Shown: positions 48,744 through 61,253 of the stretch, in pieces | Layout: each line of letters begins with the position of its first letter | Numbering within the stretch: the stretch's first letter is position 1 | From: Theristus sp. LFF4_11 | Lineage: Eukaryota > Nematoda > Chromadorea > Monhysterida > Xyalidae | Reading direction: 5' to 3' | Length of the DNA stretch: 64,000 nt | Assembly (NCBI GenBank): GCA_030248135.1 | Contig: JASANC010001140.1 | Location: forward strand, 1 to 64,000 | Notes under the pieces: generated by a model | What the model was told of the DNA's origin: nothing | Databases searched by the model: none | Seen by the model: only the letters and a program-made list of their open reading frames with translations | Program-made: the position numbers and the translations under genes

Positions 48744-51107
48744 TCAAGACTCGTCACTGCTGTAGTCTGGCAGCACAATGGCCGGCTGCTGAATCTTGGC
48801 CATTTTTCGATATCGCTGTTGTTCCGAAGGACACGTCGCCTTCTGGTAGCGGCGCGTACTCATCCTCGTTGCTCCGTTGTCATCCTTGTTGTTGTTGTTA
48901 TTATTCATCATGTCCTGGTGGTGCGCCGAATCACTCTGAAAGCGCGTAACGCTCGATGTCGCCGGCGACGAATCGATCGAGACGCGTGGCGCCGAACTGA
49001 AGTGGCCCGCGTGCGCAGTGGTGATGCCGTTGCGTGCGTCACCGTTGTTGAGCGTCATCGTGCAACTGTTCAACGGCGGCAACATCGTATCGTTCGTGAT
49101 CGGCGACTTCGTCGTACGGTCGCGACAACAGTAAATGAACGTGTCGACGAACATTCGTCGAAACCACGGTCCCATCGCGTAGTAGATGAGGAAGTTGGTG
49201 GCGGAGTTCATGCAGACCAACAGTGCCGCACCGAACATCAACACCGTGTACAGCACCGCCGCTGCGTTCGTGTGCGGCGTGACGCCGATCACCTCGACCA
49301 GGGTGGCGATCAGCGACGGCAGATAGAAGAACATGAACGAAAGGACGACGATTAATGAGAGCCAGAAGGATTTGCGCCGAGAGCGGGACAACGTTCGTGG
49401 GGCACCGCCGGAAGTGGACGACGTCGCTGATACGGGCGGCTTTAGCAGTTGTTGATGGCCGGTAGATGCGGAGAGGACACTCGACTGATGATGCAACGGC
49501 TGATTCGCACAGCCACTCTGCTTGCTCAGTGGCGCTTGGTTGCTGCAGCAAAAGGTTGAAAGTACATACGGTATTATCAATTTTTAGGCTACCGACGGAA
49601 TGCATGATTTTTACGTTGTTTAATGTACGGTGTCAAAACACGTCAACATATTCTTAACTAATAACTTAAAAAGTGCACAGATTGTCGATCGGAACTCCGT
49701 CTGAGTGTGGGGTTGCGTTCCTTTTTCAATCTCACAGAGAAGTTGTGCAAAGTTTTTTTAGAGTGGCACACGGACATTTTCGACTGCTTTAAACGAACGA
49801 AGATGAACTGACGTTGCAGCAGCGGACGTCAGTTTACTGCGCACGGACACCGCCTTGCGTATCGTCCTGTAGACGCACACGTTCAGCACGATCATCACCA
49901 TCCACGGAATCGCAAACAACACCAACAAGGTGGCGTAGCTGGCAAACACAATACAAATTACTGGCACCAACCAAGAAACTGCAGGAGCTAGGATAGCATC
50001 GTTATACATTGTACTTCATAAAAAACGACTGCTCACTCACAATTTGTACACTTGCTGATACCAGAACCACTCGCGCAACGCCGTTGGACTGCCGTTGCGG
50101 AACTCGAACCACGCGGGCAGACGAAACACGACGCCGGCGGCGACGACGAAGCCCAATGCGACCACGGCTCGTTTCGTCGTCAGCAGCGTCAGTGAACGCA
50201 TCGGATAGTTCACGGCAATGTACCTGCACAACACAAGCGCGTTTGTCTCTAGGATCGTTTCACACCAGGAAAGCTCAGCTAAGCGTCACGTGATCTGTCT
50301 GACCAATCACAATAAAGCAAACGATGCATTACAACGGGCGTTTACACCTGTCAACAGTCATCAAGACACACGTCCAGACCGAGCAGAACTGCGCCGTCAC
50401 CGTCACCGGAAAGAAGTACTGCATCGCAAAGCCGCAATACTCGCAGAGCTGAACAAAACAACCGTGACACACACATTACGTTCACTGGAAGAGCAGGCGA
50501 CAGCAGCTTCTTAGCTTGATGATATTCAGATAGTCACTTAAAAACCAATAGACGCCAATACGTCACCTGTTTTCACCTGACTTAATGAATGACGTCATGT
50601 GTTTGACACAACTGACGCCACCTGACTTGATTGGCGCAACATGTTATTCAGCTTGACTCAGTTGACGTCAGCTGATTTGACTGGCGTCACTTATTCGTAA
50701 GCTTGGTTCAACTGGCGTCACCTGACTTAATTACCGTAATTGATGTGACCAGTTTGTCAGGTTGTAAACTCCACAGTCCTACAAACCAAGTCATGACTGG
50801 TGAAGCACATCCCGCAGCCGGGAAAGAACAAGAGAGCAGACGAGAGCACAAAGAAGTCGAAGACGCTCAAGCCGAGTAGCAGAGCGTGCAGTGACCGTGA
50901 CGATTTGTGCGCGTGTCTGATCGTGTACAGGCGGCGCGCGAACACCGTGACCGAGGCGACCGTGACGAAGATGCCCGGGACGCACGTGGCCGGTATCAGC
51001 ACGATGTAGATCCAGAAGATCGCTCGATTGCACGCCGTGCAGTCGTATGCGTCCGTGACGTTCGCTGCTGCTTCGGTGCTGTTGTTGTACGCGCCGCTAA
51101 ACTCCAT
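48744..51107 (-). CDS. Rhodopsin-family GPCR, FMRFamide/neuropeptide-receptor-like
   Basis: Five minus-strand exons: 50787-51107, 50348-50448, 50041-50223, 49795-49938 and 48744-49542, in phase to 1548 nt (515 residues). The start ATG is at 51107. The N-terminus has NxS/T sites (NNST, NVT). TM1 is IFWIYIVLIPATCVPGIFV, and TM2 is near LLLGLSVFDFFVLSSALLFF. TM3 ends VDR, with YIAVNYP in the next exon (a DRY-type motif, here DRY across the junction). TM4 is VVALGFVVAAGVVF, TM5 YATLLVLFAIPWMVMIVLNV, TM6 FWLSLIVVLSFMFFYLPSLI, and TM7 carries NSATNFLIYYAMGPWFRRM in place of NPxxY. The pattern is that of invertebrate peptide receptors of the FMRFamide/EGL-6/DMSR kind. The cytoplasmic tail is long, Asn- and Ser-rich. 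The loop before TM5 (FEFRNGSPTALREWFWYQQ) lacks the usual Cys. The ligand is unknown. Confidence 0.88.
50520..50760. repeat. Diverged tandem CRE-like repeats in GPCR intron 1
   Basis: Roughly four imperfect units of about 50-60 bases, each with a GACGTCA or GGCGTCA core near CACCTGACTTAAT or GCTGATTTGACTGG. Examples are GAATGACGTCATGTG, CAGTTGACGTCAGCTGA and AACTGGCGTCACCTGACTT. TGACGTCA is the textbook cAMP-response element, but no expression role can be inferred from sequence alone. Confidence 0.55.
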
Positions 51108-51204
51108 GTTGCCGTCCACACGGAATAATGGTATTTCGTGTTTATTAGACTTTTGGTGAGCGGTAATGAATATGGATCTGAGGTGAGAAAATCGTAGTTC
51201 GGTC

Positions 51205-51318
51205 AGTTAAGGCTATTTTTAATTGCCACATAAAGATTGAAACTACTTTCCTTTCTACGTTTCCTTTCTACGGCTACAAACTGAGTCGCAGAACCCAAAA
51301 AATGATAATACCAGCTGC
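51205..51318. mobile_element. GACTCAATGCG element, half copy
   Basis: Holds CAGTTAAGGCTATTTTTAAT, TTGCCACATAAAGATTGAAA, then CTGAGTCGCAGAACCCAAAA and TGATAATACC. It lies about 100 bases upstream of the GPCR start codon, the only copy outside a mapped intron. Confidence 0.65.
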
Positions 51319-54300
51319 CAGGAAATGGTGGAGGGCCGGAAAAGGTAAAAAGGAAAAAATGGAAAAGGAAAATCTTCAGTAAAATGCGCCTAAATAAGAC
51401 GCTACTCATGCATGAGGAATTGTGAAATTGTTCCAGAGGGCTCCCTTCAGGCCTGGAGAAATGGTAAATCGTGTTAGCTCCGCAAAAAGTTTTCACAGAA
51501 ACTTTAGCGTCTTCATCGTAATCCAACGTTAAAATTTTGAACGCACTGACTACGGTATTTTATTTACCGCAGTCGAAAGACTGTCGCGCACACATTTTGC
51601 ACTGTTGTACTGTGTATCCAGGGTTTTTTCAATATGTAGCTGTCTGCTGTATTGCACAAAATTTAGGTGTCCCTGAAAAAAACTTTCCCAAAACGTGTGT
51701 GTGAGTCACTTTTTTCTGAGAGCTTTGGCTAAAGCTGAGAATGTTGTCCCATTTCCTCTCTAACATTTTCCCTGACATCGCGTCGAGACCCAATCGTGTC
51801 AGACACCTCAGTCGGTGGAACCGGGGTTACGTTATTCATCGATTATTCCTGTCTCTGAATGTCCAGTTCCAGTCGCCTTTTCTCCAACCGCAGACTGATA
51901 AAGTTTTTGTCCAACACACAGTTTTCGATAAATAATGGCTCTCAGCTGTGTGCGAGTCACACGATGCACAAAAAAAACTGAAATATAATTTATAATGGAG
52001 CGTCGCTCGTTGACTACGGTAGCGACAATGGGTCTCGACGCGATGTGGCTGGTCATAAGCAGAGCCAATGCGATGGTCGAACAAATCGGGCGTTATTTCG
52101 AAATGGCCTGGTAGGATTCCAGAATAGTCGATAAAAACTTGTGTAAATTAGCGTCAATTTAAAAACGTTGATTTGAACAGATGATGCGTAAATCTCTGGT
52201 CAGTTCGAATGTGTAAGTGTAATTTCGAAAGTGAATAGATAGATACTGTGTGGTTGTGCTGGTTGGGTGGTCTAACTTTTTTTATGATGCGAAATTACAA
52301 AATTACTGAAAAGACCCCATGATAAGGACGAAAAATAGAAGGGGAACGCTTATTTCTTTCATCGTTAGGAACGCTGAAAAGCAAATTGTGATCGATAGTG
52401 AGCTATAGCAGAGGCGACATTTTTTTCGAGCTAACTTTTTCTGTTGCGGTCAGCTGACTGAATACTGGATAGGGTAAGATTTAGATAGTGTTGCGACTTC
52501 ATTTTGTTCTGTCATACATAAATCTGTCTGGACTAAATTCCACACTAAAACTCAACAACTTCAGGAAAGTTTAAAAAAGGAATAGTGCCCAGACTGATCA
52601 CAGTTAAAGAGAACAGTGGTTCAAGACAGAGAAATATACATTTTTTTCAAAGCTGTTGGCCATTTTTAAAAAAAGCAAGCGTTCCAACGTTCTGAACAAA
52701 ACCGTGTATCCTCCAGGGAAGGAGGGTAGAAGTAGAACATAAAAAACTGAATCAGTGTCGCCCACTGGCCCATTGGCTAGAAGATAACCCGTAGAATTGG
52801 GTTTTTTGGTCTACCACATACAACAAAAACAAGCAACACGAGACACAACGGGTGTTGAGCACTATTTTTAGCCAGCTCTGTACATACTACGCACTCAGAA
52901 GAAGAAGAAAAAAGTCAATCACTGACATCACATTGCCCAAAAAGAATGAAAATACGGGGGAATGGAGGCCAGAAATGGACTGCTGTGCATGTACTGATAA
53001 AGCCAACGTGAACGCGGCGGCGCACTGGAACGCACAACGCGCGCTGTTGCCATTGTGGGCAAAACACAACAGATTTTTAAAATATCTGACCAAAAGTGAA
53101 TGAATTTTAAAAAATATGTGGAAAAGTGTGCGGCACTGAAAAACCAAAACGTAACATCTGCCGAGACGGCAGCGGGATTCAACTGGTATTTTTTTACCGT
53201 TATAGTCATTTTTAACGCAGTATTTTTAACAGCTTTATTGGCAACCACAGCAACATTCGTCAACCACAACAACCAAGCTTCCAACGCATCGTCCGAACTG
53301 AGTGTGACGTAATTTTCTCGCTGAAACCACTGAAGTAAGTTATCGGGGGGCCTTGTGATGCGCACAGCGTGTTGTTGTGTTTGCTTTCTATTTTACGTTC
53401 CTTCTTGGCTTTCCCAACTGAAAGCATGAAACTTCCCAAGTTCTTATTTGATCTCCATTGACTGTTATATGAAATCACTTTAGTTTATCAAGCAAGCGAT
53501 GCTTGGTAGTGCGGCGTAAAAAAATACAATTTGCCAGTTCTGCTCTTGACAGCTACAAGGAAGTTGTTAGTGGCGTGGTGCGCTTCGGGGGGATTTATGG
53601 TGCAACATAGATTATTGTAACAAATATCTGCCGATTCCGAGTTTTGTGAATCATTGTTTGAGATCTCGTTTGCTCAGCTGTCGTTTTACGCGCAACCGGC
53701 TTGACGCCAGCCAACGGACATTGTGACATACAAACCAGGATGCATTGTGTTTAGTTGTTGTATGAGAACCGTACACTTCTGTACACTTCAGTCAAAAAGC
53801 AAACACAGGTAACTGCAAAATAAACGGAATGAGGTTATAACTGTTGATATCTGATGACGCCGTCAAGTTACTAATAAATAAGTGCTTGGTGGTGTAAGGG
53901 TGCAGATGTGCAACATCAGACTGCAATTTGATCCATGGAGGAAAGTCCGCAGTCTTTTATTACCGGTAGTCGGTTTTTTATGCAATTGCCGTACAAGTCT
54001 GACACCATCAAACACAGAAAGAAACTGACGAAGCACAGTCAAAGATAGTTTGCAGGCAACTTATGACGAAGAAAATACAGAATGAAAACGTGCCAAATGA
54101 ATTTTTTGAACACACACGTTACCACCCTTACCACCCACACTGCTAAGAACACAACAAACCACCGACACAAATATCCTATTGAGCAAAAAGAAATTCAGTG
54201 TTCTCTGAAAAAGCCTCGTCATACGTTATCTTCATTAAACGCTGTTGTAAACGCAGAAGCATGTATGAGCTCTCATTATCAAAACGGGTGATTAGAAAAC

Positions 54301-54448
54301 GATACGATCAAGAATGAAAATGACACAAAAAGAAAGAATAAAGAACATGGTGCACGGCCGAAAAAGTTTTAGTCAACCCGTAGGCCTTCTTTGAAGCTGT
54401 CCAAAATTCTGTAGGTGTCCAAGAATCAAAATTTGTTTGCGGGTCAAT

Positions 54449-54845
54449 CACGCTAAAAAAACGTGTGTCATTTCCTTTATCATTACCTTTATCACTTTTT
54501 AATCATTTTCTTTATCTTTATAACGTTTTTATCAAAGTTTTAAAATAAAAATCTGAGCACCATACTCACCGCAGAAACTCCCCGGAAGCGTTAGTGCAGC
54601 CATTTGCAGCATCAGTGACGCGTTTTGTCCATTTTTTCGAGCTGGAAGCCGATCAGTCAGGCACTTACTAAAACGTGTCGCCAATGTTGCAAATGGCTGG
54701 AAAGCGCTTCCGAGGAGTTTCTACGGTGAGTCTGGTGCTCAGAAATCTCAGATTTCTATTTTACAACTTTGATTAAAAAAGCGACGAAGATAATGATAAA
54801 GGTTATAAAAATGATGAAGATAATGATAATTTTTTTAGCACGCGA
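54449..54845. mobile_element. Large foldback element (about 150-bp arms)
   Basis: The core arms GAGCACCATACTCACCGCAG and its partner ending ACGGTGAGTCTGGTGCTC match at 25 of 27 bases. The match continues outward in weaker form through TTATCAAAGTTTTAAAATAA and runs of TTTATCATT, to outer ends CACGCTAAAAAAACGTG against TTTTTTTAGCACGCG. The spacer between the arms is about 90-130 bases. A foldback transposon is the simplest reading. Confidence 0.7.
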
Positions 54846-57800
54846 GCACCGACATGCGTGACGGGCAACGTGAACATACACAATATTCTTATGATGGTGG
54901 CTGGCATGCAAAAAAGGTGTCTTAAAAGTCGAAAAAAGGCCGAACAAACTTCCGGTATCCTGTTCACCTGGGTGTCCGGCGGGCAGAGACTGCTCGGAAA
55001 CTTTTTTACTGTGTTCCTTGGTTTATCAATGGTTCACAGCATCGCGCGCTCATTGTCACGTGTTTTAGCAGTCATCTCCAACCCGCACTGGCACTCGTCT
55101 TCCGGCTGTTTTTGAACAAAAAAGAAAAAAATACTAAAACAGACAAAGTTTGTGCCTCTTTCTGAGCTGAATAAACTCAGGTCCGGAGGCTATATTCATT
55201 GCTCTTCTCAGGCCCGGAACGAATAGACTCAATAAAGAGCACTGGGTCAGCTGAGACCTGAGTGCGAACGAAAAAAAGCATCTTGACATTCAAAAACAAA
55301 CTAATACAGTTGCACATGATGAAATCAGCTGCGACATGTGGATGGGTGCTCTAGAAAACACCCATGGAACGTGTGACGAATCCTGTTGCGAAAAAACATC
55401 TCTAATCTGTTTCTGGGTGGCGTGAAAAAAATATAGAAGGATAATAAATTATACAGGTCGCAATGGAAAGCGCATTGTTTTTTGTTTGAATTTATGACTC
55501 GATTAATGGCGGTGCTGGGTGATATCGAATCGAAACACTGCTGATAAGCACATTGGGCGTAGTGGCATCAGTAACAGATTTTTTGACACTTTCACCATGT
55601 TTGTGTGCAAAATACAAATTGAATGTTTTGGGATACACAAAACGAATTGTACAGGGTGATCGAAAAACGTCAGTAGGGAAAACACAGCTAGTATTCAGCA
55701 CTGAAGCAACGTCTTGAGCTGAAACTTACAGCCATGAAAGAAATTATGCCCACGCCTCAGCACTAGCATTCATGCACAACGTAATGTCGGAGAGGTCGTT
55801 AAAAAGTCAAAACGCCGTGACAACGAGACAAATTGTTGATGAATTTCTTATCAGTAATTGGTCAGACGAACAGCAATAAAGAAACAAATATCCGTGCAAT
55901 GGGTGTGTGTCACTCCGTGCCAGGGACAAAAAGTGCATAATTTCAGCTGTCTGATTAAAAAATCAAGCAGCTATGTATCGCTTTCCAGAGTTAATTTAGA
56001 CAAACAACTAGTGCATTCAGATGCCAACGTTACAAAAACCAGTAAACAAAACAACAAAAACTGCTGACAGCCGGGCTATGCGCAACACAGCCAAGCCATA
56101 TGTCAAAAGCGGCATTCATGAAGCAGTATTCCGGGAAGCTTATCATTTTTTGACTAACGTGAACCATAGACATGGCATTTATGTAGCAAAAAGTGGAAAC
56201 ATACAAACAAGACCGGCAAAAACAAGAAAGGAAAGAGCCTGGTAAGCGAAGCAGCTGCTAAACAGCGCTTTCAAAAAATGGATATGTCACGACGACTGGT
56301 TGTTGTCAGTTGGCAAGTCGGTTGTTACCTTGGCAATGTATCTAAAAACGACGTATAAACAAATAATTTATGCCTTTGATAAATAATTATCAGTAAAACT
56401 CACAGATTTGCTTTTGGGTCATAATTATTCTGACGTGTCACCGCGCCGGTAACGTGACTTTGTGAAGCAATTGACAGGCAATCAATTGCAAAAATGCCCA
56501 AAAAAAACGGAAATAAGCTGCAGAACTTGAAGTGTATTCGTGATCACAAATATCTACCGATAGAATATTCCTGTGATGTAAATCATTGCTGAAAAGTAGG
56601 CCTTTAGTCGTAAGATGTGTAAAGTATAAACGTCAAGTCAAACACACAGAACCATGCTTGTGGTCGTTCGTTGGAACAGAGAACTTTTAATCATTCAGAA
56701 CCAAAAAACAGTTCTAAATATTGTGGCTTTATTCAAACGTGTCCGGACTAACGTGACGTCATTTGCTTTAAAACGCCCGTTTGTCAAAGTACAGGCACTA
56801 AAATTTCAGTTTGGTGTGACTGATTCGACATTCACCATTTGTTTACGGGAAGAAAACGGCTGAACGGAAAGTCTGGTTTGCTGTGAACGGCAAGCGCATG
56901 TTTGGCGGCACGTGACGTCATTTCAGTTAGACACGTTCGAAAAAATAGGTCATACCTACTTATCGCAGTATCAAATTCCCCATCTACTGTTGAAATTCAT
57001 CGTGTGTTATGCGCGCCAAAAACCTTATTAAAAGTGCGAAAATGTCGAAATGCTTCGACAGTTGCATAATTGACAAGATGGTCCTTTCTCACATCGGTGC
57101 TTTGACATTTTTTTACACAACACTAGTGTCAGTTTTGGTTTTTGTCCGCGGGGCGTGGACAGCCACTGATGAATTGTGAAACGATTGCTGAAAATGAAGA
57201 CATATTGTGCATGTGACCTCAAACTCCTTGTCGTACCGACTACCGTATTGGGTCTCGACGCGACTTTTGTGCCCACATTTTCATTGTCATCAGTAAACAC
57301 TATTTCGAATCTTTGGTCCAATTTTTATTTTTCTTGACCTCATCGACATGATAATACAGTGTACCTTTGACAAATTTTGCATATCGTACCAATCGTTTCA
57401 AGAGTCACGGATACGAATGGAATGGAAACCGTAAGCAGTAGTGTTCAGACATGAAGTTTTGTTTGGTCCTATGTATTTTTTCGATACATCTTCTGTGTAC
57501 ATCTTCTTGTGTCCGGTTTAAATGGAAGTCACTGTTTGGAAGCCGAAACCAAATTTCCGATTACTCGAAACGAGCACTGAGTTATTTTGACGTGAAACGA
57601 AAACACGCCCTAAACGTAATTATGCTCAGATAGAGGGGACAGGAAAACTGAAACCTTTTTTATGGAAAACCAGTCAATTTGGGCTTCAAGATGGAATCGA
57701 TTCAAATTCGCGCGTAACAAAGATGTTTGCAAGAACGCACACGCTATAGGCTTTGGCTTAGTATGTCGTTGAATCAGTCTGAAGAAAACTTTAGTAGTAG

Positions 57801-60800
57801 ATATTGGTAGTCAGTCGGGAGCCAGATCTGAATTCTTAATTGTTTCGGTGGAACAACCAGTTGCTCTTTCTATTTTTGATGACAAACTGAACGTGAATTC
57901 ATGCAGCGCAGTTCGTTTCGCTTCGTTTGCATCCAAGCAGTAACAATCCAGAGCAGGTAGTGAAAACCAGACAGCTTAACGCCGAAACGCTTCGGTTGAC
58001 CTTTCAGTGTGTGCCAGTTTCGCTGCACCCTTTTTTCCTTGCCACCTCAAAAGCACGCCCACCACCAGTTTTTGTGCCTTTCGGCCACTCGTTATCATCC
58101 AGTTTGTTTCAGTTGGCTTTAAAAAAGAAATTTTTCACCCATTTTGCGAGGGTGAAAGACGAACAAAAAAACAACTTTATATGTAGCACGTACAATAAGA
58201 ATGTTTAGACAGAGTGAATGAGCGACAATAGAATAGAGCTGCGAGAAAACAATAGAGCAGAAAACAACGACGAAAACATAAAAAGGAGAGAAGGCTAAAA
58301 CTGAAAGAGAGTGACGTAAAATTCAATATGTGCTGAACTAAACTGAGTTTGTTCAAAACAGGACCTATGACAGGACCACATTATCGTAGGACCACATTTA
58401 ATTTTCCAGTTCCATGCTTTGATAGTTTTCAGGAGAAGGGATTTTCTGGCAGAACGAAGCTGATATGAGCGAAGCAAAACGGTACATTGTATACGTTGTA
58501 CGTGGCAACGGAAACTGGATGATGAAATCTGTAAAGAGACCAAAACTACTGCGCTTATTGCAAACAAAAAGCTTGTTGGTATGTATCATGGTTATGTCTG
58601 GTATTCGACGTTTTTGGAATCAGAAAAAAGGTACGGTTGCATTTGCACGTTGGAGCTCTTGCATACGTGGCATGCAACTCTTTTTATCGGCTCACTGGAG
58701 GGATTTGCGCATGTTCAAACGAAATTGAGAACATCAATTTGTGAATTTCTCGAATTCACAGCTGTTCTTTTGCGTTGAACAGCAGATTTTGAAGTTGAAA
58801 AACAAATGCATCGCATACTTCGACATTTTGACACGCTGGACCAGGTGTCACTGTCATTTTTTTGTCGTGTGAAAAACAGAAGCGAACAAAACGTTGACGG
58901 CGGGTCGTTGAAAATTTTGCAATTCCAAATAATGGGAAAACACATTGGTTGAATGCTCATCAAATTTTGCTGGAATTTTAACTGCGAACCTGCAGCATTG
59001 CATTGTGTTCGGCTGTTCAACCAATCACAATAAAACTGGCGTAATGATGAAAAAATTCCATCTGGCACCGCAGAGTTCATGCGGCCTCAAGCAAAATGGC
59101 CACTACCGCGGTGAGAAAACCAAAGTTGTAAAAGAAAAAAAAACGAAAGGAGCGTCCAAAAAAATTATGTCTTGCTTCCACAGTTTGTGCCTCATTTTTT
59201 CTGTTTGAACAGTGCGCATCGTAGTACATTTCTTTTATTTTTTAGTATCAGGTTTCAAAAAACTCAAAAGTAGTGCAGTGAATGTGTTGTAGACCTGAGA
59301 ATTGCATGGCAATGAAAAAAAGCACCCAGTCAATTTCGAAGCTATTCAGAAACCTACAAGCCTAACGAGTCCGTCGACAAAAACAAATCAAATGATACCG
59401 CGCGGATTAGTTGAAAGTTTTTTTCGGTTTTTTTTGCGTTAGCGTGTTACAATAAATGGACTTTACTGGAACAGCAATCACCTTTGCACTATTGAACCTT
59501 CTCTTCACGCTAACTTGCGTGGCAAACGTCGCCAAATTGCAACAGTTTTCAATCATTTTCCCTTTATGTTATGATGAACAGGCATGTTTAAGTAATTCAC
59601 ACAAAAAAACGGAAAATAAATAACACTGGCAGAACAACTTCGCGTGCAAAAAATCTGGATAAAGGTGTTTTCGTTTGAAGTTTCAAAGACACACACCCAC
59701 CAAGAATGAGTTTGAAAAACAAATGCCGCTATACTATGTACGTACATACATTGCCTACATTGCACTGTATACGCATTACATCAACATTTCGCTCGACAAA
59801 ACTTTCGTCGTTGACGATTTTAGGCGTGGCAAATGAAAAATCACGGCTACACCACTGTGCTAGCTTGTCAGCCAAAAAGCTGCAGCGTTGTGTCACTGAA
59901 TTAGTCGGACGAAACAATGCGGCGGCTGTTTTCGGTTGTCTTTTGTTCTGAATTTTCAATTTTCCGTAGTAATCAGCTGATCAGACGACAGGAAATGTTT
60001 TTCAGGATCAGAGAATGAACGGAAAAAGTACTGTCGGGCAACGTGATATGTGATCAGGCACTTAAAAATTGTACTTGAAAGAGTCAAGCGTCAAACAATG
60101 CAATCGTTGGCAGTTGGCAGCCGGCGTTTCTCACCATGTCGTTTTTGTGACAAACGCAGTGTGGATGTCTATTGATTCAGAACGTGTTGGCTTAGTAACT
60201 GCACTTAAAAAACCAAAACAAATAAAAAAAAGTTTTTGATCTTCGTTTTTTCTTCACAAAATTGTCACACACGGTAGTCACAGATTTAATGTTTATGAAT
60301 AGACGTGGGTGATTTGCACAACAAAAAACGTTGTTTCCAACAGCTGGTTGCCACTCCGCAAAACTCTTTATTTTTATTGTGCTTTTCACAGTCTGACATG
60401 CATTTAGTGCAACCATTTTGAAAAAATAAGTTTGGTTGGATGGTTTTTTAATATATTTTTAACGGACTTCAAAATTAAAATCAAGAAACCAATGAAAAAT
60501 ACCACTGTGGTCCAAAATAGCGCACCTGTACAAACAAAAACTGTTTTTTATCCGCTTCAAAAACTGGCACACGCTTTCAGATTGCGGTAGCAGCTCCCAA
60601 ACTTCACTTTTGCTTTTGACGTCAGTGTTTGGCGTTTTGAACAACTGAAAAAAGTTGTTTCTATTTTATGTTCCCTGGACTGTCGAATTCGTGGCAGTAT
60701 AACGGTCAAACTGTCCAATTCTTTGTCATAGAACTTTGCACGCCACCCAACATTTATTCAAGCTGAAACTGCCGTTAAAACCAAAAAACTGTTTCAAGGA

Positions 60801-61253
60801 CTTGGCCGATGGCAACAAACGACCGATTCGGCTGGCTTTTGATGGCTTTCCAAATCAGAGCTAACGAACGCTCCGTAATCAACAATGAGCTTTGGAACGA
60901 CAACAAAAAAGCAGCAGACTATTGGCTTTTCTTCGTGCAACTGCGTCACAGTTTTTTACGCGATCAGAATAAATTGTAATGCAACTTTCCCACCAAAATT
61001 TACGTCACCCACCGCGCAGCATATAGCGTCATGAAATTGTTTGTGGTGTTTTGCGGTGTGCTCATCAGAATACCTGGTAAAAAACACATTTGAAATTTCA
61101 TGAGTTGATATTTAGCAGTTTTTTTGTGCGTTTTCAACGAGCGCGCGCTGGTTGGTTGCATTATGTACCAATTAGCGTACAATAAATAGATTCAAAATTG
61201 TTTCGTTAATCAATTCTGAGATAGTTATGTTTGACTGCTTTTTTGTTTTTCAG

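Larger units (their letters stand above)
51108..61253. other. Gene-poor spacer, 10 kb
   Basis: Upstream of the GPCR start and before the astacin exons. No exon with a recognisable domain is supported. It holds a half copy of the GACTCAATGCG inverted-repeat family (51205-51318), inverted motifs at about 51777 and 52045, the large foldback at 54449-54845, and several short open frames that look random. The 5' exons of the astacin gene, including its signal peptide, may lie near the right end but were not identified. Confidence 0.4.

Noticed and set aside
49039..49605. A second long minus-strand frame and a + strand frame over the GPCR tail exon
   Set aside because: These are shadows of the high-GC last GPCR exon, whose frame carries TM6, TM7 and the correct splice phase.
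55650..56250. Mariner-like remnant
   Set aside because: An ACAGGGTGATCGAAAAACGT stretch recalls transposon ends, but no transposase motif or matching second end could be found.
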